A DNA stretch of 57,579 nucleotides. It comes from Corynebacterium sp. HMSC29G08. Its GTDB lineage: Bacteria > Actinomycetota > Actinomycetes > Mycobacteriales > Mycobacteriaceae. Below the pieces are notes generated by a model. It saw only the letters and a program-made list of their open reading frames with translations. It was not told the origin of the DNA and did no database searches. Position 1 is the stretch's first letter. Each line of letters starts with the position of its first letter. Both the position numbers and the translations under genes were made by a program. The stretch is taken from positions 303 to 57,881 of the forward strand of contig NZ_KV786267.1 of the NCBI RefSeq assembly GCF_001806875.1. Direction: 5' to 3'. Positions 35,773 to 44,230 of this stretch are shown here, piece after piece.

Positions 35773-36960
35773 TTACTCGGAACTCAGCGTTGCTTCTACC
35801 GTTCTCATGTCATCATTTTCCCCACGCACTTCAAGCGTGACAGTTTCACCAAAATCGTGGGAACGAGTTGCGGCGATCAACGCATCCGCCGAATCAATCA
35901 GGCGATCATTCAGCCTGGTAATCACTTCACCTTCTTGCAGCCCGGCCTGCTCAGCAGGGCTGCCTGGCTCAACCCTGGCAATGCGCGCGCCATGGGTTCC
36001 GCTTTCGTACACACTGACCTGCACTCCAAGCATCGGCTGTGTCGCCTCCCCCGTATCAATCAACTGGCGCGCCACACGCTGCGCAAAGTTGGACGGGATG
36101 GCAAATCCAAGCCCAATCGAGCCACCCTTTTCCGAACCTGTACCACCGGAAGAAAGCGAAGCGATAACGGAATTCATCCCCACCAAACGACCTTGCATAT
36201 CCACAAGCGGACCACCCGAGTTGCCGGGATTGATTGCGGCGTCAGTCTGGATGCCGTCCATAAGAGAACTCTGTCCCCCGCCCTGCCCAGCCCGAACCGG
36301 ACGATTCAGAGCAGAGACAATGCCTGTGGTCACCGTTGCAGACAAGCCCAACGGGGAGCCAACCGCTACCACCTGCTGCCCTACCCGGAGGCTATCTGAG
36401 TTACCAAACTCCAAAGTGGGCAGATCGGTCACGCCTTCAATCTTGATCACGCCGACATCAGTGTTGACATCGGATGCAACGAACGTGGCATTGTGACGCG
36501 ATCCGTCATTCAGCGTCACCGTCAGACGACCACCGGAGTTAGCAGCCGCCCCAATCACGTGGTGGTTGGTCAGTACGTACCCGTCGGAGCTGATGATAGA
36601 ACCAGAGCCCTCGGCCATGCCGCGCATGCTCTCCACCTCGATGGACACCACCGCAGGCAGGACTGCTGCCGCGACCTTCTCCACCGAACCGTCGGGCGCT
36701 TCCTTAACCTCTTGCTGCGCCGGCTGCTCCAGCGCCTGGCGCAACTCAGACTGGTTTGAGGAGTTCGCACTCCCCGCTACGTATCCTGTCGTACCGCCTA
36801 CCACCAAAGACGTCACAACCGCCGCCGCTACCGCGGGCCACACTCCAGCTCGGCGCTGACTATTTAGTTGCGGTTGCTGTGGCTGCTGCCAGTGCTGCTG
36901 CGGGGGGATGCCCTGCGGCTGCGGGGGAAAGCCGGGTGAGTATTGATTTGTCATTCCCAT
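35773..36960 (-). CDS. pepD: HtrA/DegP-like membrane serine protease (PepD)
   Basis: A 395-residue trypsin-fold protease. A Pro/Gln-rich cytoplasmic N-terminus (about 35 residues) precedes a membrane helix (WPAVAAAVVTSLVVGGTTGYVAG). The protease domain has the catalytic His in LTNHHVIG, Asp in NTDVGVIKI and Ser in NPGNSGGPLVD. A C-terminal PDZ domain carries IARVEPGSPAEQAGLQEGEVI. In mycobacteria PepD is an MprAB-regulated envelope-stress protease. Here it directly follows mprB. ATG 36960 is chosen with GGGAG 11 nt upstream; ATG 36954 is an alternative. Confidence 0.92.
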   Translation of the reverse strand: MGMTNQYSPGFPPQPQGIPPQQHWQQPQQPQLNSQRRAGVWPAVAAAVVTSLVVGGTTGYVAGSANSSNQSELRQALEQPAQQEVKEAPDGSVEKVAAAVLPAVVSIEVESMRGMAEGSGSIISSDGYVLTNHHVIGAAANSGGRLTVTLNDGSRHNATFVASDVNTDVGVIKIEGVTDLPTLEFGNSDSLRVGQQVVAVGSPLGLSATVTTGIVSALNRPVRAGQGGGQSSLMDGIQTDAAINPGNSGGPLVDMQGRLVGMNSVIASLSSGGTGSEKGGSIGLGFAIPSNFAQRVARQLIDTGEATQPMLGVQVSVYESGTHGARIARVEPGSPAEQAGLQEGEVITRLNDRLIDSADALIAATRSHDFGETVTLEVRGENDDMRTVEATLSSE

Positions 36961-37043
36961 GATGATGCCCGCTCCCTCTGTGATGTCCCTCATCCACTAG
37001 AGAAATCCAGCATAAAGTTTTCTGAATGTTTACTGGATGTCAC

Positions 37044-37090
37044 GCTGCGTCGTCAGGCTGTGGCGTCAGGCTGCGTCGTCAGGCTGTGGC
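37044..37090. repeat. 26-bp-period tandem duplication at the 3' end of mprB
   Basis: The 21-bp sequence starting GCTGCGTCGTCAGGCTG occurs at 37044-37064 and 37070-37090, offset by 26 bp. The right copy encodes the last residues and stop of MprB; the left copy is a duplicate beyond the stop. Confidence 0.85.
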
Positions 37091-38529
37091 ACTGAGCCAG
37101 GGAACACAACCCGGAAGCGGGCACCTTCATCGTCCGAACTTTCCACAAACACGTCACACTTGTGACGCTGGAGCGCTTGCTTGGTAATAGCCAGCCCCAG
37201 GCCAGAGCCAGGCGTTGAGCGCGTCTCAGTTGCCCGGTAGAACCGCTCGAAGACTTTCTCGCGCTCAGATTCTGGGATGCCGGGACCGGAATCGTCCACA
37301 ATCATGACCGCCTTCGTAGTAGCGGTACGCAGGGAGATACGCACAACACCGTTTTCTGGCGACCACTTCACCGCATTGTCAAAGATGTTGATGATCGCAC
37401 GACTCATGGCAGCACGGTCACCGTTCATCAACCAGGGCTCCGCACGGAACTTGAACGTCACATCCGTTCTACGGCGGCGCGCACGCTCAAGCGCTTCATG
37501 CAACACCTCATCCAAGCGGAACTCTTCCGTCACGGCCCCAGGCGCATCCTCACGAGCAAGGTCCACCAAGTCCGCAATCAAAGAAGACATCTCTTCCATC
37601 TGCGCCAACACGTCACGTTCAAGATCAGCGCGATCCTCCGGAGAAATCTGATTCTCCTGCCCCATGGAGTACAGCATCATCAACAACTCAATGTTGGTGC
37701 GCATAGACGTCAGTGGTGTTTTCAGCTCATGGCCCGCATCGGCCACCAGCTGCGCTTGGCGGGTACGCGAATCCTGCAGCGTTTCCATCATTTTGTTGAA
37801 GGAGTCACTGACCTGTGCCATCTCATCATTGCCGCCCACCGGCAGAAGGCGCAGCTCTTCGGTGCGAGTAACTTCATCCACCGCCTTCTTCAGGCGCTGC
37901 AGGGGACGCAGACCAGCCGCAACCACAAGGCTTCCAACAGCCCACGTTAACAGCCCTCCCAACCCCGTAATCATCAGCAACGCGGCTCCGAAGCTACCCG
38001 CGATACGGCCATACGGGTCAACCACCTGAGCCAATGCAACCCCCGGCCCGTCTGGGCTCTGGCGAACAATCACGCGCTCATTATCCAAAAGCCGAGTCGA
38101 CAGGTAGTCACCGCTTGAAAGCGTGACATACTCGCCACCAACAGGCACGGGATCGCCGAAAAACGCCTCAGATTCAGCAGGTGAAACCGCAGCACGAATA
38201 AAAGGATTATGCTGCTTGAAATCCCAGACCAAATCCCGCATCTCATTGGGATCATCGGTGGTTAAACGCTTCGTGTCCTCGAGCAGCAGGTACGCACGCG
38301 CGCTCAGTTCACTATCCAAAATATCCAACTGCGCTGAGCGAGCAGCCCAAAACGCCACACCGCCCGCAACGAGAACAGCAAGCACCACCAACGAACTGGT
38401 AAGAAGCGCCAGCTGTTGACGCAGCGCTAGACCACGTCCGTACAACGTGTGCGTGTGAATCTTTGCGTCAGCCTCACCATCAACCGCAAGATGCCTGGAG
38501 TAGTGCTCGGCTGACTGCCGAAGAATCAC
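37066..38529 (-). CDS. mprB: MprB sensor histidine kinase
   Basis: A 487-residue two-pass membrane kinase. Helix 1 is about residues 42-62 and helix 2 about 183-205, with an external sensor domain between them. HAMP (about 207-260), HisKA with phospho-acceptor His267 in [17 protein letters not shown], and HATPase motifs ([44 protein letters not shown]) follow. It starts with GTG overlapping the mprA stop (GTGA). With PepD downstream the trio matches the mycobacterial MprAB envelope-stress system. The C. glutamicum counterpart is called CgtSR2, as I recall. Confidence 0.93.
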   Translation of the reverse strand: MILRQSAEHYSRHLAVDGEADAKIHTHTLYGRGLALRQQLALLTSSLVVLAVLVAGGVAFWAARSAQLDILDSELSARAYLLLEDTKRLTTDDPNEMRDLVWDFKQHNPFIRAAVSPAESEAFFGDPVPVGGEYVTLSSGDYLSTRLLDNERVIVRQSPDGPGVALAQVVDPYGRIAGSFGAALLMITGLGGLLTWAVGSLVVAAGLRPLQRLKKAVDEVTRTEELRLLPVGGNDEMAQVSDSFNKMMETLQDSRTRQAQLVADAGHELKTPLTSMRTNIELLMMLYSMGQENQISPEDRADLERDVLAQMEEMSSLIADLVDLAREDAPGAVTEEFRLDEVLHEALERARRRRTDVTFKFRAEPWLMNGDRAAMSRAIINIFDNAVKWSPENGVVRISLRTATTKAVMIVDDSGPGIPESEREKVFERFYRATETRSTPGSGLGLAITKQALQRHKCDVFVESSDDEGARFRVVFPGSVPQPDDAA

Positions 38530-39224
38530 GCGGGATTCTCCCGCATCACATAGCCAACACCACGCACGGTGTGAATCAGGCGGGGCTCACCCTCAACCTC
38601 CGTCTTCTTACGCAGGTAGCCAATGTAGACCTCAAGTGCATTGCCAGAGGTTGGGAAGTCATAGCCCCACACCTCTTCCAAAATCTGCTGGCGGCTGAGC
38701 ACACGGCGTGCGTTCTTCATCAGCAGCAACAACAACGCAAACTCGGTGCGGGTTAGTGTGATCGGACGCTCGCCGCGGAACACCTCGCGCGTTTCCGTAT
38801 TCAACGTCAGGTCATCGAACTGCATCGTTGCTTGCTCAATGCTGTCCTCAGAAGACGGCTTCTCACGGGTACGGCGAAGCAGAGAGCGAAGTCGCGCCAT
38901 CAGCTCCTCCAGCGCAAACGGCTTCGGTAGGTAATCATCTGCGCCCGCGTCGAGACCGCTGACGCGATCCGCAACGTCATCTCGCGCGGTAAGCATCAGC
39001 ACCGGAGTGTAATCTCCTCGCTCACGCAGAATGCGGCACACGCCAAGACCGTCAAGCTTGGGCATCATCACATCCAGGATGACCACGTCTGGGCGATGCA
39101 TTGCAATAGCCTCAAGGGCCTTTTCTCCATCTTCAGCCTGCTCTACGTCATAGCCGTTAAACCGCAGAGAACGCTTCAGAGATTCGCGAACGGCCTGCTC
39201 GTCGTCCACAACCAAAATTTTCAT
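38526..39224 (-). CDS. mprA: MprA response regulator (OmpR family)
   Basis: A 232-residue response regulator. The receiver domain has the acidic pair in VVDDEQ, phospho-acceptor Asp51 in VILDVMMPK and the conserved Lys in [12 protein letters not shown]. The C-terminal winged helix (about residues 130-229) ends [17 protein letters not shown]. It should control mprAB-pepD itself and other envelope genes. ATG 39224 has a TAATAT hexamer 7 nt upstream, so the operon mRNA is probably leaderless. Confidence 0.95.
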   Translation of the reverse strand: MKILVVDDEQAVRESLKRSLRFNGYDVEQAEDGEKALEAIAMHRPDVVILDVMMPKLDGLGVCRILRERGDYTPVLMLTARDDVADRVSGLDAGADDYLPKPFALEELMARLRSLLRRTREKPSSEDSIEQATMQFDDLTLNTETREVFRGERPITLTRTEFALLLLLMKNARRVLSRQQILEEVWGYDFPTSGNALEVYIGYLRKKTEVEGEPRLIHTVRGVGYVMRENPA

Positions 39225-39231
39225 AAGCAGA

Positions 39232-39237
39232 ATATTA
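39232..39237 (-). promoter_or_regulatory. -10 element, leaderless promoter of mprA-mprB-pepD
   Basis: TAATAT on the minus strand, 7 nt before ATG 39224. Confidence 0.55.
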
Positions 39238-39303
39238 GCCCAATATGGTCAACCTGTCGTTGATTAGTTAATTTAGGACACAGATGAGGGGGACAAAAAG
39301 CAT

Positions 39304-39336
39304 AAGCCGGACCCCAACTTGCGGGGATCCGGCTTT
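39304..39336 (-). terminator. Terminator after rpmF
   Basis: AAGCCGG (39304-39310) pairs with CCGGCTT (39329-39335), with inner CCCC/GGGG pairs and a 7-nt loop, followed on the minus strand by ATGCTTTTTGTCC. It lies 17 bp past the rpmF stop. Confidence 0.75.
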
Positions 39337-39352
39337 GTAGCGCGAGCAGTCT

Positions 39353-39526
39353 TTAGAACTGCTCGACGTCGATCAGGCCTGCCTGAGCAGCCTTCACCAG
39401 ACGGCGCGGGATACGCACCTCCTGGCCGTTAACCTTCACGGTCTGCAGTTCGGCGTTGTCAGCCTTCCACTGCGAGCGACGCATGCGGGTGTTCGCACGC
39501 GACATACGGAACTTCGGGGTTGCCAT
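39353..39526 (-). CDS. rpmF: 50S ribosomal protein L32, cysteine-free
   Basis: A 57-residue protein starting [20 protein letters not shown], the L32 N-terminus, and ending [15 protein letters not shown]. The four zinc-binding cysteines of the zinc form of L32 are absent. GGAGG lies 7 nt before ATG 39524-39526. It is co-transcribed after rpmE2 (18-nt gap) and followed by a terminator. Too short for routine reading-frame listing, but unambiguous. Confidence 0.93.
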   Translation of the reverse strand: MATPKFRMSRANTRMRRSQWKADNAELQTVKVNGQEVRIPRRLVKAAQAGLIDVEQF

Positions 39527-39544
39527 TGTTTCTCCTCCTTCGCC

Positions 39545-39817
39545 TTACTCTGCGGACTTCTTCTTACGGCGAGCCATGCCACCGAAGCGCTGGTTGAACT
39601 TCTCAACGCGGCCAGCGGTGTCCATGAGACGCTGAGCGCCGGTCCAGAACGGGTGCGACTCAGAGGTCACGTCAACAACCACGAGCGGGTACTCGTTGCC
39701 GTCTTCCCAAGCCTCAGTGCGGTCGGAGGTTACGGTGGAACGCGTCAGGAACTTGTGCCCCGTGCTTGCGTCCTGGAAGATCACCGGGTGGTAATCCGGG
39801 TGAATATCTTTCCTCAT
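39545..39817 (-). CDS. rpmE2: 50S ribosomal protein L31 type B, cysteine-free
   Basis: A 90-residue L31 of the B type: [20 protein letters not shown] at the start, ESHPFWTG in the middle and a basic tail. Type B lacks the CxxC pairs of zinc-binding L31 and usually replaces it under zinc limitation. The Shine-Dalgarno sequence is GGGAG 10 nt upstream. It heads a two-gene unit with rpmF, divergent from mscL and the other zinc-free ribosomal genes. Confidence 0.94.
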   Translation of the reverse strand: MRKDIHPDYHPVIFQDASTGHKFLTRSTVTSDRTEAWEDGNEYPLVVVDVTSESHPFWTGAQRLMDTAGRVEKFNQRFGGMARRKKKSAE

Positions 39818-40070
39818 GTGGATTCGTCTCCCTCAGGATTGAACTTCAGGTCGGTTCGCCATTCTTAGGCGATCGTGCCTGAGTTGGGTGCGAAATTGGT
39901 CAACTTCGCCCGGCCACAGCCGAGCAACCCGCTGTATCTTACAGCCTGCACACCGCGTTTCCTAATTACGCGTTGCCACCACTTTCGACACTCTCAGGAT
40001 GAGGTGGTATATATTCATTTTGCCTTGTGCCCGAATAAGGCACACCTACCCTATCTCGAAAGGAATACCC
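39818..40070. other. Intergenic region between rpmE2 and mscL
   Basis: 253 bp without a gene. It holds the divergent promoters. A TATATT at about 40009-40014 is a candidate -10 for mscL, giving a leader of roughly 50 nt. I found no convincing Zur or other operator here. Confidence 0.5.
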
Positions 40071-40487
40071 ATGCTCAAGGGATTCAAAGAATTCATCATG
40101 CGCGGCAATGTCATTGAGCTTGCCGTTGGCGTGGTCATTGGCGCCGCGTTCACCGCAATTGTGACCGCCTTCTCGGACAACATCATCAACCCGCTGATCG
40201 CCTCTCTTGGCGGTGCGGACTTCTCCGGCCTCGGCTTCCACATCATTAGCGGCAACGACGCTACCTTCCTTGACTTCGGCGCCCTGATTACCGCAGCCAT
40301 CAACTTCCTGCTCATCGCCGCAGTTGTCTACTTCATCATCGTTGCGCCGATGAATAAGCTGGACGAAGTCCAGAAGCGCCGCAAGGGCGTTGACCCGGAG
40401 GAGCCGACCCCGACCGAGACCGAGCTGCTTAGTGAGATCCGCGATCTCCTGGCCGCCCAGCAGGGCACCCCGGGCGCTAACCGCTAA
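40071..40487 (+). CDS. mscL: Large-conductance mechanosensitive channel MscL
   Basis: A 138-residue two-helix channel that vents solutes on osmotic downshock. The N-terminal amphipathic helix MLKGFKEFIMRGNVIELAVGVVIGAAF runs into TM1; TM2 is ALITAAINFLLIAAVVYFIIVAPMNKL. The C-terminal helix is acidic (ETELLSEIRDLLAAQ). AAAGGA lies 7 nt before ATG 40071. It shares osmotic physiology with BetP 17 kb away. Confidence 0.95.
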   Translation: MLKGFKEFIMRGNVIELAVGVVIGAAFTAIVTAFSDNIINPLIASLGGADFSGLGFHIISGNDATFLDFGALITAAINFLLIAAVVYFIIVAPMNKLDEVQKRRKGVDPEEPTPTETELLSEIRDLLAAQQGTPGANR

Positions 40488-40625
40488 AAGCGATTAGGCG
40501 ATCGCGGCGTAAACCTGTATGGTTGTTTTTCGCTGTTGTCGAAGTACACGTTTACGCCTGCGTCAACCGATTGCACTTGCACCTGTCGCGGACCCTCACT
40601 CCGATCGATAAGGTGCTTTCCTCAC

Positions 40626-40640
40626 TGGCAATCATTTGCG
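40626..40640. promoter_or_regulatory. Candidate Zur box before rpmB
   Basis: TGGCAATCATTTGCG matches the mycobacterial Zur consensus TGAAAATCATTTTCA at 11 of 15 positions, including the AATCATT core. It lies 28 bp before the rpmB ATG and just downstream of a TAAGGT hexamer (40609-40614). Consistent with zinc control of the zinc-free ribosomal genes, but the outer positions are weak. Confidence 0.4.
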
Positions 40641-40668
40641 TGGGCGGCAGAAGTAAAGGAAGTTACCC

Positions 40669-40905
40669 ATGTCGGCACATTGCCAGGTCACGGGACGTAA
40701 GCCGTCGTTCGGCAAGACCGTCTCGCACTCGCACCGCCGCCACTCGCGCCGTTGGAACCCCAACGTGCAGAAGCGGAAGTTCTACCTTCCGTCTGAGGGC
40801 CGCACCATTACCCTTACCGTTTCCACGAAGGGTCTGAAAGTTATTGACCGTGACGGGATCGAGTCCGTCGTCGCAGCTATCCGCGCACGAGGTGAGAAGA
40901 TCTAA
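40669..40905 (+). CDS. rpmB: 50S ribosomal protein L28, zinc-free form
   Basis: A 78-residue L28 ([20 protein letters not shown]). The N-terminal zinc motif CxxC is broken: only Cys5 remains in [16 protein letters not shown] lies 8 nt before ATG 40669. First gene of the rpmB-rpmG-rpsN-rpsR unit; its stop overlaps the rpmG ATG. Confidence 0.95.
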   Translation: MSAHCQVTGRKPSFGKTVSHSHRRHSRRWNPNVQKRKFYLPSEGRTITLTVSTKGLKVIDRDGIESVVAAIRARGEKI

Positions 40906-41069
40906 TGGCACGCAATGACCTCCGCCCAATCATCAAGCTCAAGTCCACGGCGGGCACCGGGTTTACCTACGTAACCCGTAAGAACAAGCGCAACAACCCG
41001 GATCGCATCACGCTGAAGAAGTACGACCCGGTTGTGCGTAAGCACGTCGAATTCCGCGAGGAGCGATAA
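40905..41069 (+). CDS. rpmG: 50S ribosomal protein L33, cysteine-free
   Basis: A 54-residue L33: [20 protein letters not shown] at the start and [17 protein letters not shown] at the end. No cysteines, so it cannot bind zinc. Its ATG overlaps the rpmB TAA (TAATG) and the next gene starts 3 nt after its stop. Confidence 0.95.
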   Translation: MARNDLRPIIKLKSTAGTGFTYVTRKNKRNNPDRITLKKYDPVVRKHVEFREER

Positions 41070-41072
41070 TCC

Positions 41073-41378
41073 ATGGCTAAAAAGTCCAAGATTGCGAAGA
41101 ACGAAAAGCGCAAGGAGATCGTCGCCCGCTACGCAGAACGTCGTAACGAGCTGAAGGCGATCATCAAGAACCCGGAGACGTCCGATGAGGACCGTCTCGA
41201 GGCTCAGTTTGAGCTCAACCGTCAGCCGCGCGATGCCTCCCCGGCTCGCGTGCGTAACCGCGACTCGCACGATGGCCGCCCGCGCGGCTACCTCCGCAAG
41301 TTCGGTGTTTCCCGTGTCCGTATGCGCGAGATGGCTCACCGTGGTGAGCTGCCTGGCGTCCGTAAGTCTTCGTGGTAA
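41073..41378 (+). CDS. rpsN: 30S ribosomal protein S14, long cysteine-free form
   Basis: A 101-residue S14 ([20 protein letters not shown], then [34 protein letters not shown]). This is the long C-minus type; the short zinc-binding S14 has about 61 residues with two CxxC pairs. Its Shine-Dalgarno sequence lies inside the end of rpmG (GAGG at 41057-41060 or GGAG at 41060-41063). Confidence 0.95.
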   Translation: MAKKSKIAKNEKRKEIVARYAERRNELKAIIKNPETSDEDRLEAQFELNRQPRDASPARVRNRDSHDGRPRGYLRKFGVSRVRMREMAHRGELPGVRKSSW

Positions 41379-41392
41379 GGAGGACTCAAGAA

Positions 41393-41641
41393 ATGAAGCG
41401 CAACAATTCGCGTAAGCCGCGCATGGAGCAGTCCCGCCGCCCGAAGAAGAACCCGCTCAAGGCCAAGGGCATTGAGACCGTGGACTACAAGGACATCGAG
41501 ACCCTGCGTCTGTTCATCTCGGATCGTCACAAGATCCGTTCCCGTCGCGTGACCGGTCTTACCCCGCAGCAGCAGCGTCAGGTTGCTACCGCAGTGAAGA
41601 ACGCTCGCGAGATGGCTCTTCTGCCGTTCACCAGCCGCTAA
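41393..41641 (+). CDS. rpsR: 30S ribosomal protein S18, cysteine-free
   Basis: An 82-residue S18 ([32 protein letters not shown], then [11 protein letters not shown]). The N-terminus lacks the cysteines seen in zinc-associated S18 variants. AAGGAGG lies 9 nt before ATG 41393. Last gene of the unit, followed by a strong terminator. Confidence 0.95.
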   Translation: MKRNNSRKPRMEQSRRPKKNPLKAKGIETVDYKDIETLRLFISDRHKIRSRRVTGLTPQQQRQVATAVKNAREMALLPFTSR

Positions 41642-41664
41642 GGATCGGTTGACAGCAGCCAAAC

Positions 41665-41704
41665 ACCCGCTCCCCCTCCTCGGAGGTTGAGAGCGGGTTT
41701 TTGT
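41665..41704 (+). terminator. Terminator after rpsR
   Basis: ACCCGCTC (from 41665) pairs with GAGCGGGT (41691-41698), with inner CCTCC/GGAGG pairs, and is followed by a T-run (TTTTTGTGTTTT). Confidence 0.88.
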
Positions 41705-41720
41705 GTTTTGGCGCAGACTT

Positions 41721-41794
41721 CTAAACCCCGAATCCACCACCCCGAATACGTAGGGTTTCCGTGACCTACTCGGGGTGGTGTATTCGGGGTTTAG
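41721..41794. repeat. Long imperfect palindrome between convergent genes
   Basis: Left arm 41721-41754 and right arm 41765-41794 form a stem of 13 bp perfect (CTAAACCCCGAAT/ATTCGGGGTTTAG), one mismatch, 11 bp perfect, a 4-nt bulge and 5 bp more, with a 10-nt loop. It is separate from the rpsR terminator 17 bp to the left and has no T-run, so it is not a standard terminator. Confidence 0.9.
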
Positions 41795-41799
41795 AGGTT

Positions 41800-42453
41800 T
41801 TAGTTCTCGGGAATGAACACGACCGCGTTGTTGCCACCAGAGCACGTAAATCCACCGGAGGTGGGCTGGCAGCTCATGTCGTAGTACCGCTCCGTGCGAG
41901 GGCTGAACGTATTCAGACGAGTCGGAGGTTTCTTATGCTCCGTGTAGTAGGCAGCAAAGTCCTCCCCCACCGCCTTTGCAAACTCCGGCGAAGTCAGACT
42001 CGTGCGCGGTTCGCCGGCACCGAACGTCCGGGGCTTCTCCGAAGTCGTCGTTGTCGCCCTTGCCGGACGCGACGACGGAACCGGCGCAGCACTCGACGCT
42101 GGGCGCTGAGATGTAGACGTCACCACCACAGTCTGCGTCTGCGGCTCACCCGTGCCCGCACTCGTACCACGTACAACAAAGTAAGCGCCAGCGCCGATGG
42201 CTGCTGCAGCTACTACGCCGATGAGCACGTAGATCGGCGCCTTGGACTTCTGGGGCTCAGGTTCCTGGCCCCACTGGGCGGAGTAGTTCCAGTCCTGCTG
42301 CTGCGGCGGCGTCTGGTGCGGCGCGTAGTGGTTCCACTGGGACTGATCTTGTGCGCCGTACTGGTACGGACCCGGCGACTGCGGAGGAAACTGCTGGGTG
42401 GAAGGGTTCGTGTCCTGCCAATCGTTGCCGCGGTTATCGTACGGATTCGTCAT
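41800..42453 (-). CDS. Single-pass membrane protein, Pro/Gln-rich N-terminus, unknown
   Basis: A 217-residue protein. A cytoplasmic Pro/Gln/Tyr-rich region of about 65 residues precedes one membrane helix (APIYVLIGVVAAAAIGAGAYFVV). Then comes a Ser/Thr/Pro-rich external linker (VVTSTSQRPASSAAPVPSS) and a small external domain ending YYDMSCQPTSGGFTCSGGNNAVVF, whose two Cys could form a disulfide. The linker is a plausible O-mannosylation target for Pmt. Family not recognised. A TAAGAT hexamer 8 nt before ATG 42453 indicates a leaderless mRNA. Confidence 0.75.
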   Translation of the reverse strand: MTNPYDNRGNDWQDTNPSTQQFPPQSPGPYQYGAQDQSQWNHYAPHQTPPQQQDWNYSAQWGQEPEPQKSKAPIYVLIGVVAAAAIGAGAYFVVRGTSAGTGEPQTQTVVVTSTSQRPASSAAPVPSSRPARATTTTSEKPRTFGAGEPRTSLTSPEFAKAVGEDFAAYYTEHKKPPTRLNTFSPRTERYYDMSCQPTSGGFTCSGGNNAVVFIPEN

Positions 42454-42461
42454 GTCAAGTT

Positions 42462-42467
42462 ATCTTA
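42462..42467 (-). promoter_or_regulatory. -10 element, leaderless promoter of the 42453 gene
   Basis: TAAGAT on the minus strand, 8 nt before ATG 42453. Confidence 0.5.
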
Positions 42468-42473
42468 CTGTTG

Positions 42474-43319
42474 CTAGTTTGTGCAGGCAGCCTTAGGTAT
42501 CTGCTGCAAAACTTGCCCAAGCTGTCCGGCGATCTGGTTGGCCATCTGTTGGCCGGTAGCGTAGTGGCCGTCCGCAGGCGCCACGGTGAGTGCCACACCA
42601 CGGCCGTCTACAAGGCCAAGCTGGCGGATCACGTAGCTTCCCGCTGGGTCAGGCCCCCAGCCGCCTTTGAACTGTGCGCCTGGCATCGTGCCCAAGCCGT
42701 AGGACTGATCTGGGCTGATACGGCCCATCATGGCAAGCACATCGCTGGCACCGGCTACACAGGGAAGGCCCGCGGCAAACCGCGCTTGCTCGGCGGTGCT
42801 AAACGGTGTTTGCCCGAAAGCGGTAAACCCAGGCCGAGCTACCACCGTGTTCATCGCTATCGGTGTGCCGGCTTCTGCCAGTACAGCCTCTACTTGTGCG
42901 GGCGTGACTGCCGCCCAGAGCGATTCTGCGGCCACGTTGTCGGAGATCGTAATTGCTGCTTCCGCAATCGGGGCCAGGCCAGGGTCAAGGCGCAATGCGG
43001 CGACCGCTATGGGCACTTTGCTTGTAGACCACGCAACGTACGGGGCGGCCTCGACGCTACTCAACGTGTGCTCCCCGTTGGAAATCGCCACGCTGGCTGC
43101 TCCCCCGTAGGTGTTGGCCGCCTCATCAGCGATTCGCTGGAGCTCCTGCATGAGCAGGGGTTCAGCTGGTGGCGTCTCGCCGGGTGACTCAACCACAGAT
43201 ACAGGCGTGGAAGACGCAGGCGGCACCTCAGGCGGTGCAGTGGGCGGATCTGGCGTGCAACCCACCAGGAACGCACAGAGCGTGAGGGCGGCAGGGGTGG
43301 TTGAACGTGGCGTCGGCAA
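42474..43319 (-). CDS. Serine beta-lactamase-fold lipoprotein
   Basis: A 281-residue lipoprotein: lipobox FLVGC puts the lipid on Cys21, followed by a Pro/Ser-rich spacer of about 35 residues. The domain has S98-T-S-K101 (SxxK) in AWSTSKVPI, an SDN motif (ITISDNVAAES) and a KGG (QFKGGWGPD) in place of KTG. The omega-loop Glu-x-x-Leu-Asn of class A beta-lactamases is not visible, so hydrolytic resistance is unlikely; a peptidoglycan-binding or peptidase role fits better. The start is TTG with GGAG 8 nt upstream. It lies 11 bp after its paralogue at 43331-44209. Confidence 0.82.
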   Translation of the reverse strand: MPTPRSTTPAALTLCAFLVGCTPDPPTAPPEVPPASSTPVSVVESPGETPPAEPLLMQELQRIADEAANTYGGAASVAISNGEHTLSSVEAAPYVAWSTSKVPIAVAALRLDPGLAPIAEAAITISDNVAAESLWAAVTPAQVEAVLAEAGTPIAMNTVVARPGFTAFGQTPFSTAEQARFAAGLPCVAGASDVLAMMGRISPDQSYGLGTMPGAQFKGGWGPDPAGSYVIRQLGLVDGRGVALTVAPADGHYATGQQMANQIAGQLGQVLQQIPKAACTN

Positions 43320-43330
43320 GCAGCAAGCTC

Positions 43331-44209
43331 CTAGCAGCGAGAAACAGGCAGCGTGCCGCTGATGCGTGCGACGCCATCGGCCAACTCATTGAGCATGGCG
43401 AAGCTTTCCTGGTAGCCCGCCGGACTCAATGCCGTGATGGCCACAGCAACATCCCCATTCGGTCCCGGGAAAAGGCCAAACTGGCGGGCCAAATGACCAT
43501 TTTCGTGCTGGTTCCACCCACCCTTGAACTTGGCCCGCGGAATGCGGCCCAGGCCCCAACGCTGGTAGTCCACAACGCGGCCCATCATGTCAAGCACCGG
43601 CTCGTGGCCCTCGACGCAGCGCAGCCCGGAGGCGAACGCCGCCTGGTCACTGGTGGTCCACAACGTGCCCATCTGGTAGCCCGCGGAGTTGGTCGTGCGC
43701 GAGCCGGCCTCAGCGATGATGCCGTTGAGCTCCGCTCCCGACACCTTTGCAAACATTCGATGTGCGGCGAGGTTGTCGGAGCTGGTCACCGCGATTTCCG
43801 CATCCAAGTAGAACGCAGGGCTGTGGCGCAGCGCCCCGATTGCCGCCGGCACCTTCATCGTGGAAAACGCTGGCTCCGGACGGTTGTCACCAGCGCTAAA
43901 CTGCACGCCATCACCAGCGACAGACACCGCGACGCGCCCCTGGTGGCGGCCCTGCACATCTCGAATCAGCGCATCCAGCTTAGCCTGCGCGCTGGCAGTG
44001 CTCACCGGCGTTACCCTGGCATTCTGCCCCGCGGAACCCGGGGCAAGCTGGGCGCGAATGTTGCCCGGGATCTGGGACTGAATATTCGCAGGTAGACCCT
44101 TGTATGCCTGGGTGATAACCGGGCCGAGCACCGGGATCTCGTACAACGCAGGGATCGCCGGAAATGCGATACCAACTGCCAGCATCGCGGCGGCGAGACG
44201 AGATGACAT
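43331..44209 (-). CDS. Exported serine beta-lactamase-fold protein, paralogue of the next gene
   Basis: A 292-residue exported protein with an N-terminal hydrophobic segment (LAAAMLAVGIAFPAIPALY) but no lipobox. The domain has S116-T-M-K119 in AFSTMKVPAAIGAL, SDN in VTSSDNLAAHRMF and KGG in AKFKGGWNQHENGH. It aligns with the downstream lipoprotein along the whole domain, including DMMGRV, so the pair arose by tandem duplication and then one copy gained lipidation. No omega-loop ExxLN is seen. ATG 44209 has only a weak AAAAG-type ribosome site. Confidence 0.82.
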   Translation of the reverse strand: MSSRLAAAMLAVGIAFPAIPALYEIPVLGPVITQAYKGLPANIQSQIPGNIRAQLAPGSAGQNARVTPVSTASAQAKLDALIRDVQGRHQGRVAVSVAGDGVQFSAGDNRPEPAFSTMKVPAAIGALRHSPAFYLDAEIAVTSSDNLAAHRMFAKVSGAELNGIIAEAGSRTTNSAGYQMGTLWTTSDQAAFASGLRCVEGHEPVLDMMGRVVDYQRWGLGRIPRAKFKGGWNQHENGHLARQFGLFPGPNGDVAVAITALSPAGYQESFAMLNELADGVARISGTLPVSRC

Positions 44210-44230
44210 AGAAACCGTTTCTTTTAGCTA

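Noticed and set aside
40046..40315. Minus-strand frame opposite mscL
   Set aside because: Shadow of mscL; no start signal and no recognisable product.
42474..44209. Antibiotic-resistance beta-lactamases
   Set aside because: SxxK and SDN are present, but the omega-loop Glu motif of class A enzymes is not visible and KTG is KGG. I call them fold members only.
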